Positions 1 to 9,622 of a stretch of 20,244 bases of DNA are shown in pieces. Numbering within the stretch: position 1 is the first letter of the stretch; each line of letters starts with the position of its first letter. The notes under the pieces are model-generated. The model searched no databases and was not told where the DNA came from. It saw only the letters and a program-made list of their open reading frames with translations. Source of the stretch: Ectocarpus siliculosus (Eukaryota > Sar > Phaeophyceae > Ectocarpales > Ectocarpaceae); the NCBI GenBank assembly GCA_000310025.1, contig FN649731.1, forward strand, positions 2,020,794 to 2,041,037. Direction: 5' to 3'. The translations under genes were made by a program, and so were the position numbers.

Positions 1-231
1 GTTTCCTCATGACGGGCCGCACGGGAGGGATGAAACAGATCGACGCCACGAGCGCCGCGGCGCAGTGGTACCGCACGTTCACCAAGAAGTGGGCCAAGCC
101 TTCCGCCATCGTCGTCGTGTCGGCGCACTGGGAAGGAAGGGGCGCCGTCAAGGTCACCACCGGCGAGAAACATCCCTTGTTCTTCGACTACTACGGGTTC
201 CCGGACTACTGCTACGACCTTGAGTAAGCTT

Positions 232-266
<35 letters not shown>

Positions 267-3200
267 CGTGCTACTCGCTATTCTCATGGGTGTGTTGTTG
301 TGGTCGTTGTTTCAGTTGTTTGGTGGCCCGTTTGCCTGTTTGTTGGGTTGCGTGCTGCCGCCGCTGCTGCCGTTGTCGTAAGTGCTGTTGTGAGTAATAC
401 TGCTTTCGGTGTCGCAGATGTCACATCAGAGCTAGTGGGCCGGCTTCTCGTTCTCGGTGCGTCCCTCATCCAGCGCAGCCCTTCCCGGTGTTGAACTGTC
501 GGTGCGTTCGATTATCCAAGCTGTAGTTGCCCGCTCGGCTTTTATGTAGCCTAAATATCACCCCATATATATATGGGAAAACGACACAACAGGGTATACC
601 CTGGTCGAAAAGCGACACACCTGGGTACACAGTCATTAACAGCAGTAAATGCATTCAGATGATTGGTCAACGCCCAATTTCACCCCGGTACGTCCGAAAA
701 GGAGCAGGGTATACCCTGCTGTGCCTACTTTTCTCACAAACTGTACCCTGTTTTCGGAAGTGTACCCTGACCTGACGGGAAATAAGACCCATTCATCGAT
801 CATTTCCCCCGCAGGAATCTTCCCAACTCCTTTTCCTCTCCAACCATGGGGTACCAAACGGCGAATCTTCCCACCCAATAACAACCATGGCAACGCGGCA
901 GGAATCAGTTTCCGCCCCTGCCAAACAACACCAACCATTATTAACTCTTCCGCTCTAAATCAACAATGGCCGGGCACTACCCCAGCACAGCAGTTGTTCC
1001 GTTTGGAAACATGCACACGCGCACAATACCCCGTGCACCACTGCTTGCTGCAGTCTATATGCGACATGCACGGGTCACGCTACGAAAGCGAGACCGATCC
1101 AGCATGGTTGACATGCATATATATATATGCATGTATGTCCACAGCACTACACGGGTAACGTTGGGCGCCGCCACTCCCTCCTGCCTGTGCCGTGTGTGCG
1201 TGGGTGTGTTGTCTGTTGTGTCTCAATTGCGATGTGTTTCTTGCTTGAACTACTACTACTGCTGTAACAGCAGCGGTCGCGCTTACCAGCCGACCAAGCC
1301 GACCAACCAATCAATGTATGTAGTAAGAAGACGTCAGGCTTCAGCGGGATGAGCCGATGAAATACACGGCGAGCACAGGGAGGGTGATTGAGTTGGACGA
1401 CACAGTCCTGCTGCCAGAGTTGTTAGCACTCGCTCCTCCTTCCATGATTGATGTCAAGGGCGTGTCTGTGTGTGGTGTTGCTGCCTCTCTCCTCCGCCCG
1501 CTCAGCGCAGCGCCACACATCATGGGCACATACATGCATATAAATGCATGTCAACCATGCTGGATTGGTCTCGCTTTCGTAGCGTGACCCGTGCATGTCG
1601 CATATAGATAGACTGCAGCAAGCAGTGGTGCACGGGGTATTGTACACGTACGTGTGTGCATGTTTCCAAACGGAACAACTGCTGTGCTGGGGTAGTGCCC
1701 GGCCATTGTTGATTTAGAGCGGAAGAGTTGATGGTTGGTGTTGTTTGGCAGGGGCGGAAACTGATTCCTGCCGCGTTGCCATGGTTGTTATTGGGTGGGA
1801 AGATTCGCCGTTTGGTACCCCATGGTTGGAGAGGAAAAGGAGTTGGGAAGATTCCTGCCGGGGAAATGATTGATGAATGGGTCTTATTTCCCGTCAGGTC
1901 AGGGTACACTTCCGAAAACAGGGTACAGTTGGTGAGAAAAGTAGACACAGCAGGGTATACCCTGCGCCTTTTCGGACGTACCGGGGTGAAATTGGGCGTT
2001 TGACCAATCATATGAATGCATTTACTGCTGTTAATGACTGTGTACCCAGGTGTGTCGCTTTTCGACCAGGGTATACCCTGTTGTGTCGTTTTCCCTATAT
2101 ATATTCTTGCTTACAACGAACATATTTTCTCCTGGATGTCTTCAGATACGCCCCCCCCGGCCACCCGGAGTTGGCAAGGCGCATCATCGAGCTGCTAGAG
2201 GCGGACGGCTTCAACGCCCGGGGAGACGACTCGCGCGGCTACGACCACGGGACTTTCATCCCTCTCAAGCTCATGTATCCCGACGCCGACGTTCCCGTCG
2301 TGCAGGTGGGTGGGATTATTCTTCGTTTTATCGAGCGAGTCGTAGTAGTATCGGCGTGGGGTGCATTCCGGTGGGGTCCACGTTGTCGATCTTCCTGAAG
2401 GGGGGGAGGGAAGAGGAGAGGGGATTGGTTGAACAGCGGCTATTAGCGCGCGCTGTAACACAAGAAATAAGATAAATAGGATAGAGATCCATCTGTGCGT
2501 GGATACGATGTGCATGTTGTTCTTGAATAGCGTTCAGCGTCTCCTAGTTCAACGCTCTTGCTGTCTACAACTCCGCATGATATGTGTGTCCCTGTCGAGT
2601 TGGCTTCCTGGTATGTTCTCTCCACTCTCGCCGCGACGATTAAAACGACGCACGAGCGTTAACGTCCACAGGTGTCCCTCTTGGGGGGCCTTGATCCGGA
2701 AAAGCACCTCAAGATGGGGAAGACCCTCAAGAAGCTTGTCGATGAACGGGATGTTTTGATCGTCGGCAGCGGCCAGGTGCGTGGTGACATGTAGGGATCA
2801 ATCAATCAGACAACGTCGGGTTGGTCACGACCAGATAGTCTGAAAACCGGGCTGGGCTCTTCGCTTGCCGGTGGTGTTTACCCACGCAGAGCCAGCCCGT
2901 GGTGCGAATCGCTCGGCCGAAGGCCGTAAAAATATGGCGGAGTGCGCTTGACTTCTATAGCGAAAACTGGACGTGCAGGGACCGCAGCCGGTTCCCACGC
3001 CCTTCCTGCGTGACGACAGATCGTGTCCAATGTGTCGCTTTGACTTTTTTTTCCCGCCCCGGCCCACTCCCTGCCTCGGTCGTTTTCCCTTCCTCCACGA
3101 CCGCAATGGACCGCCGTGCCAGGCGACCCATGGCCGTGGCAGCGATCACCGCCCGTACCCGCCGGGCAAGGGAGCGCCGAAGGAAGAGGCCTTCGTCGAC

Positions 3201-3485
3201 TGGCTCAAGGAGACCGCCGCCTCTCCGGCCGTTACCCCGGAGGAGCGCCAGCGGCGGCTGCGGGAGTGGGAGAGGGACGCGCCGCACGGCCGCAACGCCC
3301 ACCCTCGCGAGGAGCACCTCCTGCCGCTGCATGTCGCGGCCGGGTGCACCGGCTTCCAGCCGGGATCCATCATTTTCGACGACTTCGCCATGGGCCACAT
3401 GTCGCTGGCTTGCGTGGGGTTCTGGCCCGGTGGCGGGGAGGGCGAGGCGAAAGGCGGGGATGATGAGGGTGTCTGCTCTACCTGA
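1..3485 (+). CDS. LigB/DODA-family extradiol ring-cleavage dioxygenase, 4 visible exons, 5' partial
   Basis: Exons: <1-223, 2146-2305, 2672-2776, 3123-3485. All junctions are GT-AG; the first intron is phase 2 and the next two phase 0. About 282 residues are visible (codon 1 at base 3), close to the family's usual 260-290. Class III extradiol dioxygenases of this family open catechol rings such as DOPA using a divalent metal. Visible signatures are SAHW (His42), GYDHGTF followed by PLKLMYPDADVPVVQ (His108), GSGQATH (His165) and AHPREEHLLPL (His222, His227). The first metal-binding His motif of the family lies upstream of base 1, so the true start is missing; the ATG at 9 is internal. GSGQATH is followed by GRG, where relatives usually have HNL-type residues. 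A Gly/Glu-rich tail of about 18 residues follows the usual end. Intron 1 carries a transposon-like element. The substrate cannot be told from sequence. Confidence 0.87.
237..265. repeat. (GT)n microsatellite
   Basis: About 14.5 GT units begin 13 bases after the exon-1 donor of the dioxygenase gene. It is a simple repeat within the intron. Confidence 0.95.
566..574. repeat. Probable target-site duplication (left copy; right copy 2096-2104)
   Basis: TATATATAT occurs directly outside each terminus of the element. The target was itself an AT dinucleotide run, so a duplication shorter than 9 bases cannot be excluded. Confidence 0.6.
575..1138 (+). repeat. Left inverted arm of the intronic element
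   Basis: It matches the reverse complement of 1528-2095 almost base for base, from the GGGAAAACGACAC terminus to the inner boundary at ATGCATGTATGT. It holds two perfect AGGGTATACCCT palindromes (591-602 and 706-717) and several half-sites of the form GGGTACA or TGTACCC. Confidence 0.95.
1528..2095 (-). repeat. Right inverted arm of the intronic element
   Basis: It is the mirror of the left arm, with AGGGTATACCCT palindromes at 1952-1963 and 2068-2079. Differences from the left arm include a 3-base and a 6-base indel and a handful of point changes. Confidence 0.95.
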
Positions 3486-3493
3486 CCGCGTTG

Positions 3494-3508
3494 CCCCCCC
3501 CCCCCCCC
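3494..3508. repeat. Poly-C run (15 bases)
   Basis: A homopolymer just after the dioxygenase stop codon. A similar 12-base C run lies at 4924-4935. Such runs recur through the window and their lengths may be misassembled. Confidence 0.9.
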
Positions 3509-3581
3509 GGGCGGGACCACCTAACTTCTCTGACGTAGTGCTTGGTGTTATTTTGCGGGATAGTGCTGAGTGGAGCACCTA

Positions 3582-3659
3582 TGTGAGGTATGCAGCGTTC
3601 CCACTGAGCTACCGGTCAGCGCTGCCTGTTAGCTCAGTGGGAACGCTACATACCTCACA
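3582..3659. repeat. Near-perfect hairpin with A-box-like arms
   Basis: Arms 3582-3611 and 3630-3659 are 30 bases each and pair with one mismatch around an 18-base loop. Each arm, read toward the loop on the minus strand or away from it on the plus strand, contains TAGCTCAGTGGGA, which resembles the internal A-box (D-arm) of tRNA genes. A GTTCGAC B-box-like string lies at 3696-3702. The T-stem and acceptor stem do not pair, so this is not a tRNA. It may derive from a tRNA-related short interspersed element. It lies about 100 bases after the dioxygenase stop and could fall in its 3' untranslated region. Confidence 0.8.
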
Positions 3660-4944
3660 ACGGGACGGACTGGAGGCCTGTGCAGCTATAAGGCTGTTCG
3701 ACCTCTCATTCTCCGCGAAAAGGGCATGTCCTTCATTCTACGCTTTCCCTCGAGCCTCATCGGTGAACTGGCGGGTCCCGAGTCTCGGTCGTGGCAACTG
3801 GAAAGGCGTCGTTCATGCATGTGTTTTCAGTCCGACGGGATAATCGGCGCCTCAGATGCCTCCAGAGAGATTCCGAGCCCGATCGAGGCTTGTTATCGAT
3901 AGGAGAGACCCAATATAGTGCTATGTTGTTGCGGGAGTTTGTTTCTCCTCTCCTCTTCTCGGTTTCCGTGAAACCGTCAAAATAGAGCACATTCGTTCCT
4001 AGTCTTGTCTTCGCCCACTCGGGAAAATTCGGGACGTAGGGGCCATACAGAGAATTGACCAGGCATAGACCCAATGTTTCTGCTGACAAGAGTCATTGGT
4101 GGAATTAGGCGGCTTGTGGTAGTGCCCTTGAATCAACACAGTGCGGACAGATTGAAAGAACCTTGTCGGGTGTTTTTATTCCCGCAGGTAAGGGTTACTG
4201 CTTGAATGTGTGGCATGGCAAGTTGTACATTTCACCGGCGAAGGCCAGGCACCTGGGTGCTGCTGTGCATACGATAGATCTAAGAAGAATCGGACGGGAA
4301 AATTACCCTCGCTGTTGTAATTAGCCATTCTCGTAGTCTCGCCATTTCAAGCCGTTTTCGAAGTGCTAGGTTCAGAACGACGTTGAAGTTTTTTCCGGCT
4401 GTGTCTACATTGCTTTGCGGTGGTTTCTCTTCTGTTTGACTTGCCTTTTTGTAAAAACATTCAACTATACAAGCGCCCCGTCGTGGTGTCTCAGCCACAT
4501 CTGACTTTTCCGGCGATAATCACAAATGTTCGAGTGCCAATCGGCGGAACAAGTTTCTTGTTCGCTTCACGATGGATATAGGTAGGGTCTTGCCGTCACT
4601 TCACCATGCCCCAGCGTAACGAGATGCGCAGCACCTTTGAGATGCTCAAGCCTGTCTATCGTTTTTTGTTCGTGATACCCGTTTAGTGAAGCTTTAGGTC
4701 TCGACCGTTCGGCAGACTCGATGAAGAAACAACGACCTTCCGCGCCCATCACACTTCCTCAAATCAACCAGCTGTGCCGGATAGTATTTTGGCACGTGTG
4801 TCGTCACTATTACTTGCTTTTGCAACACCAGTGCTTCTGGGTGTTCCCGGTGGTGTGGAGCTCGCACTCCCCATTGGTACCCGCCCAACAACTTTGGCGG
4901 GTGTCCGCCCTTGACCACCTCTTCCCCCCCCCCCCACTACGGGG
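3660..4944. other. Intergenic stretch with no settled gene
   Basis: This lies between the plus-strand dioxygenase gene and the minus-strand Frizzled-like gene, whose 3' ends face each other. Plus-strand open stretches follow acceptor-like sites at 3823 (GTTTTCAG) and 4188 (TTTTTATTCCCGCAG), but I could not join them into one frame. No repeat or RNA gene was seen. Confidence 0.5.
4188..4324 (+). CDS. Possible terminal exon, unknown product
   Basis: The stretch follows a good acceptor with a pyrimidine tract (TTTTTATTCCCGCAG). Read in phase 1 it gives 44 codons, beginning KGYCLNVWHGKLYISPAKAR, then TAG. The composition looks protein-like, but no upstream exon with a matching donor was found and the family is not recognised. 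A second frame is also open and a short minus-strand exon is possible, so this is a weak call. Confidence 0.2.
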
Positions 4945-7900
4945 CTACACTGCTCCAATGACGAAGGCGACGACCGTCGTTAAGGCCGCGGCAACGGCAG
5001 CAACAACACCGGGTGTGTGCCTCCCTCTTGGCGTGGCGGCGTTCAACGGAGAGTGGTACTCGTACAGGTAGCAAGCCTCGTCCGGATCCTAGTAGTTCAT
5101 CGCGGGGGGGGGATCAGATGGAAGAGGGTGTCATGGGACCTACGGCAGAGAACTTGACAACAACCCGTGTACTACGAAGGAGTAACGGAGTGTGTGCGTG
5201 TTGGTTCATTGATACATACAGTTGGCGGGGGCGATGCAAAGCGGTTGCCAAATGTGTAAGGCCGCCGAGATCAGCTTGCTCAACCGGGACCCGGAAATGG
5301 CGGTGGTCGCCTTTTTCAGGGCGGATCCTGTGTACAGCCGTAACCTCCCAACGCAAAACCCGCGATCAGGCGGTTGTGCTGATCCTGGAAGATTCTGTGA
5401 ACAACATCCCCGTACCACCTCGTCGCCACTTCCGCAATTTTCACAGTAGTGATTCTCACGAAGCTTTGTCCATTTCAACCCTGAGTCAAATAAACTGGTT
5501 CCGACGAATCCCTGTCCATTCCAACTCCCAGTAGGTTGTCATCACACTCTCCGATCTTCCGCTGTTAAGCCCACGTTTCTCTCTTTCGTTTAGCATACGA
5601 GCGGGGAATCGCACTCGCCTACATTTCGTTTCGCCCAGCTACTGACTGCGTTGTGCTTACTTGAATCTTGCCCTCTTGCTTTCTACGTGTATTTTATAGC
5701 TCTCCGTTTCGAAAGGCAGCAGTGTACATACTGACGTGATCACCTGCTTCACCCCCCCTTGCCCCCGCCCATGTAACGACCTCACAACTGGTACACCTGT
5801 GTAGCCCCTCTTGCCTGCGAATAAGGGCCGGGCATGCACTCCTCGTCGGTGGGGGGGCAATCAATGGACCGGCACAGCTCCTGCCACTCCACCACGTTGT
5901 TGGCGCACGTCTTGGCCAACTGCACGCAGTAGCTCCGGCAGGGGTAAACCTGGTCGTTGGACGTTTTCACGTTTAGTTTTCATGGACAACCTTTCATGGA
6001 AAAGAGGAGGGCTCGTCCGTTTCTCCGCCGTCTGTGTGATGGGCTTTGGGGTGGTAAATTCAAGGAACGCTCCATTCCGAATGCACAACCAACCCCGTTC
6101 CGTCCTGTACTGTTTGACCCGAAGGAAAATATAGGGGGGGCGGGAAGGGTCAAGGGGAGGTTGCGACAAGAGTCTCGAGCGCGAAGGCTTTGTTCGTATC
6201 ACTGGTTTGTCTCTTAAGTTTTTTTTTTCGATAATGTAGCAGCTGACCGATCTCACGCGACGGTGTATTCCCTTGTTTCTTCTGCGGGCGTAGGAAGTGT
6301 GAAGGAACGGTAGCATGGGCTTTCAGCGGTCGCTGTGAGACAATCATGGATTTTGAGGAGTACTGCCGTGGAACTCCGGAAAGACGAGATTGAACGACCG
6401 ACGAAGTCGGACATCCTGTCTCCGGTAAGAGAACGGCGCCTCGCCTAAGGCATCAACTATTACGTGTTATCAGACGAATAGATATTTCTGCAATAGCGAA
6501 TTTGTACCCTGATCCATTGCCCGCTCCTGTACCGCACGTTGGGTATGAACGTGACCCAAATGCACACGCTAGTTTGTCAAACACCTGCGCTTCGATGCCA
6601 CACCGGTTGTCATACATCTCGTTGGCGCTTCCCCACCAGAGGCACGTGTAGTCGATGACCATCTCTCGGCAGGCATCCGTGTCTCGGAAAGTCTGGAACA
6701 ACAGGAAACCGATTATTACTCGTTTCAGACCCACACACTAGTTTAGATGCAATTTTCATGGCGCAGCGTGAGGTCGTGCTGATGTTTGTTTAGGTGTTTG
6801 TGCGCGATGTGCGAATCATGATCGTGTTTCTTCTCGTACTTCTTCATGTAGGATGATGTTTTATGGCAATCAAGACTGGATTAAGTCGTAATGATGTGTC
6901 ATAAACAAGGCCTTCATTTTGTACAGGAGTACTCAGCAAATATGCTCGACATCATACCAGGTCCGTCTTCGGTTTGCGCCGGTATCTTATGCAGGTTCGT
7001 GCAAACTAGCCACTAAATGATAACCCCAAACGTCTGCGCTCAAGCCTTTGTGACGGCGCACCTTGGAGGGCCCGAACACTTCCAGGCGAGATGCCCTATC
7101 CTCGAAGTTTTCGCACGACCCCAGAATGGTAGCCTCGCCTGGAAAGTATTTATCCTCCACCTGACCAGTTTCAATATTTCAACCAGGTGCATAGAAGGGT
7201 TACTGGTGTAGCTCGCTACAGAGTGGATGTCGACGTGACCTTCTCCCCGGTAGGTCTGGGCCATCGTCGTCAAGGTCATTATGGAAGGCAGAGAACGAAA
7301 ACGGTCAAGATATGTACTGTAGGCTTTTGGCGCACTGATGATCTCAACCAAGGCACACTGGTACTGACTGTGCACCGACGGTACCGATCGCGGAACCCAG
7401 ACAAGATGTGCATGAGGCTGCTGTGTATCTTTTAAACGATGAATAAATCGTGTTTGTGTACCCCCGTGACCACCCACAGAGGTTGCCGTACCCACCCACG
7501 GAAGATACCGTGCCCACCCCCGGTATGATGTCTGTCTGGGGACTATGTTAACCCAGAGGACCGATGCAGATGATATATATCCTTGATAAACACAGACGTG
7601 CTCTTCCAGCACGGACCAAAGTCGGTAATTGTCCTGTTTCAGTTAACACATGCGCGGGCTCTCACGAGGGGCCCCGCACTTGGAACCCCCAGCAGTATAC
7701 CCCCCCCACACATATTCTCTGCAGATCGGATCTTGTATCCAGCAACCCCAAACACAGGGTCATCGAGACGTAAAATCCATACCTTGTACCCGTTCAACAC
7801 GTCGCAGTAGGAAAGACCGAAACACTCGATGCAACATGGATCCGAAGAGGATGCGGGACCGCAGTTTGAGCTCGTCGACGCTAAGCCCCTGTGTGCGGCT

Positions 7901-8443
7901 GATGTCGGGCATAGCCCCGGTACGTATCCGTTGGTTGGATCGATCAACAACACGAGACGGGTGGAACATTCCTAAGGTGTTAATATAAGGTGAAGTGATG
8001 TGGCACATACAGGATGTGCCTATTTTTCAGCAAAACGTCTTAGTCTATTATTTTCCCCCGAACAAATCACCGTCTGGAGGGTGCGGAACGCGTACCAGGC
8101 GTGTACGTACCATATAGTGGTACACTGTTGCTTGACTGTGTGTACCACCGAAGGCACCAAGCGTGAAGCAAGCCTATTGGTGTGCAAGGTCAAGTGTTCG
8201 TACCCTGGCACTCTGTAGCTTTCTGAACTCACCGGCAACCCAGTTGGATCCTGCTGGTGTTGTTACCCCGAACTGCGCAATGGTTCTGCTAAAATTACCC
8301 CAATAATCTCGGCGCGGATCAAACATGCCATCGTCTATAAACGGCTCTCGCGGTGTTGCCGGCACCGTTGCTATATTCGACCCCGTGCCTTCCTCAGCCG
8401 ACGTCGCCGCCGACGCTGCCACAAAGAAGCTCAGCTTTGTCAT
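4945..8443 (-). CDS. Secreted Frizzled-like cysteine-rich protein with GPI/TM-like tail, 5 exons
   Basis: Exons (5' to 3' on the minus strand): 8443-8267, 7971-7783, 6692-6585, 5949-5797, 5088-4945; all four introns are phase 0. The product is about 256 residues with 17 cysteines. Residues 1-16 look like a signal peptide (MTKLSFFVAASAATSA, cleavage before EEG). Residues 130-196 resemble the second half of a Frizzled/folate-receptor-type domain: DACREMVIDYTC, YDNRC, then PCRSYC (162-166), C173, W181, C184, CPP (189) and C196. Residues 61-115 add seven cysteines. The last 21 residues (236-256) are hydrophobic and end at the stop, as in GPI-anchor signals or a tail membrane helix. Exon 4 may instead use a GC donor at 5814 (CAG/GCAAGA), shortening it by six residues. 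The exon-1 donor (GGG/GTAACA) is weak, and a stronger GTGAGT 34 bases later would change the exon-2 frame. The ligand is unknown. Confidence 0.68.
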
Positions 8444-9244
8444 GCTAGAGATCTGTGTGCCAGATATTCTGCTGCTCCTGCTGCTGTGGACCTGTTCCGG
8501 ATGCTGTTGCTGGTGATTCCGAGGTCGGTTCTCCGACAAAGCGAGAAGCATGATACTGCTGCACACCACCGTAGCGGACGCCGCTCTTGCTACTACAATC
8601 GGTGACCGTAGTCTCTTGCGAGAACCTGACATGCTGCTGTATGGTGGATTGTCCGACAGATCGTGCGGCAGATATGACGACCAACAACCAACTTCGGAGA
8701 TCTTTCGGCTGTTGAGGTGGTCGACAGAGGGTTGATTGCTCAAGACACCACTGCTGCCTCGCCTCGATCGGTGAGAAAGCGCGCTGATCTTCTTCCGTCT
8801 GCCAGTTTTTCGGTGGCTGATGACAGAGAGAGGACGGATCTGGACGAATCCTCGTCGTTGCCGGAGAAGAAGAGAGACGAGCCGACGCCGCCGAACAGAC
8901 GGGTTCCCAATTTAGAACCAAACACAGATTGGTTCGGATCTGGTTCGGATCTGATTCGGATCTATTTCGCCCCACATGCTGTTATGCTGTTGGTTGTTGC
9001 ATGTTGCAAGGTGCAAGCTGTAGCTGTGTTGCTGAGAGTCTCTATGCTCTCGGCGTCCCTCCTGGAAGTCAATCAACTCCCGTTCGGGTATGGCGTAGGA
9101 CGTGCTCAGACAGTTACAGTAGTCACATCCGGATTTCAGGCCTAACGTGGCTGAGAGGAGGTATTTTCGTTGCTCTCGAAAGCGTGGCAGCGCTACATAC
9201 TGCTGTTGTACAGCATATGACTGACGGTAGCTGCACTCGGATAG
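8444..9244. other. Region upstream of the Frizzled-like gene; possible plus-strand exons
   Basis: The promoter of the minus-strand gene should lie here, but no TATA box or other element stands out. On the plus strand a frame is open from about 8681 to 9145. It includes a stretch reading LSAVEVVDRGLIAQDTTAAS, then a donor-like CGATCG/GTGAGA near 8771, and then a Ser/Glu/Arg-rich stretch. The minus strand is also open upstream of the chosen ATG at 8443 (to 8743), so a longer N-terminus cannot be excluded. Confidence 0.35.
8930..8962. repeat. Three tandem 11-base units
   Basis: TGGTTCGGATC occurs twice and TGATTCGGATC once, back to back, followed by a decayed fourth copy (TATTTCG). Confidence 0.85.
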
Positions 9245-9566
9245 AGCGATCCTGTGTTGCGCAACGCAAGAGACCTCGAGCTCATCACCACCCTCGTGAA
9301 CCAAAAGCATTTAGGCCCAGAAGAAGTAATCACAGGGCGTAACTACGTCGATACTACGGAAAAAACAGTCTATCTGCCTATTTATGCATCCATATGGTAT
9401 GCACCAAAATCATCAACAAGCAAGAGACCGACAACATCTCCAAAGAGTCTGCTGCAATTGCACCCCAGGTTTGAAAATTGATTGGTTCGCCAAGATCCAG
9501 ATGCGGCAGAAGCGGTACCGAGGGCACGCACTGCAGAAGGGTTCCAAAGGGGAATTGTTCATCTGA
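9245..9566 (+). CDS. Possible two-exon 3' end of an unrecognised gene
   Basis: Exon 9245-9338 reads through RDLELITTLVNQKHLGPEEV and ends in phase 1 at GGGC/GTAACT. A 130-base GT-AG intron ends in CACCCCAG. Exon 9469-9566 then reads LKIDWFAKIQMRQKRYRGHA and runs to TGA. The two phases match, and third positions of the second exon are rich in G and C. Upstream exons may lie at 8681-8966. No family is recognised. The first exon is also open past the proposed donor, so intron retention or a wrong model is possible. Confidence 0.3.
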
Positions 9567-9569
9567 AGA

Positions 9570-9622
9570 GAAGCAGAATTAATTTTGTACGTATGCATAC
9601 GGAACGAGTTCAATTCTGCTTC
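9570..9622. repeat. Short inverted repeat
   Basis: GAAGCAGAATT (9570-9580) pairs with AATTCTGCTTC (9612-9622). The loop contains the perfect palindrome GTATGCATAC (9591-9600). It begins four bases after the stop codon of the possible gene above and could be a 3'-end hairpin. Confidence 0.6.

Larger units (their letters stand above)
575..2095. mobile_element. Long-inverted-repeat (foldback or Mutator-like) non-autonomous DNA element
   Basis: A 1521-base element sits inside the dioxygenase intron. It has two inverted arms of about 565 bases (575-1138 and 1528-2095) around a 389-base unique centre. The ends read GGGAAAACGACACAAC. The same 9 bases, TATATATAT, flank both sides (566-574 and 2096-2104), as expected of a target-site duplication, although the AT repeat blurs its exact length. 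Long arms, G-rich ends and a 9-base duplication fit the Mutator-like superfamily; this is inference. No transposase is recognisable. The arms have diverged by scattered substitutions and small indels, so the insertion is not recent. Confidence 0.85.

Noticed and set aside
3622-3715. tRNA gene
   Set aside because: A-box-like and B-box-like strings are present, but acceptor and T stems do not pair and no anticodon arm can be placed.
2899-3843. 314-codon plus-strand open frame, the longest in the window
   Set aside because: It overlaps the last dioxygenase exon in another frame, where the AHPREEHLLPL motif proves which frame is used. The product is Arg/Pro-rich low complexity.
4721-5071. 116-codon plus-strand frame ending in LGVAAFNGEWYSYR
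   Set aside because: It is antisense to the final exon of the Frizzled-like gene (5088-4945), which has a clean acceptor, matching phase and a hydrophobic tail ending at a stop.
5222-5396. G/C-ending codons in frames on both strands, suggesting an extra exon
   Set aside because: Neither strand gives splice phases compatible with its neighbours (the minus-strand gene uses phase 0 only), so I left it as intron 4 of the Frizzled-like gene.
7040-7612. 190-codon minus-strand open frame inside intron 2 of the Frizzled-like gene
   Set aside because: No motif or cysteine pattern fits the protein, and exons on either side already join in phase. It may be an unrelated relic.
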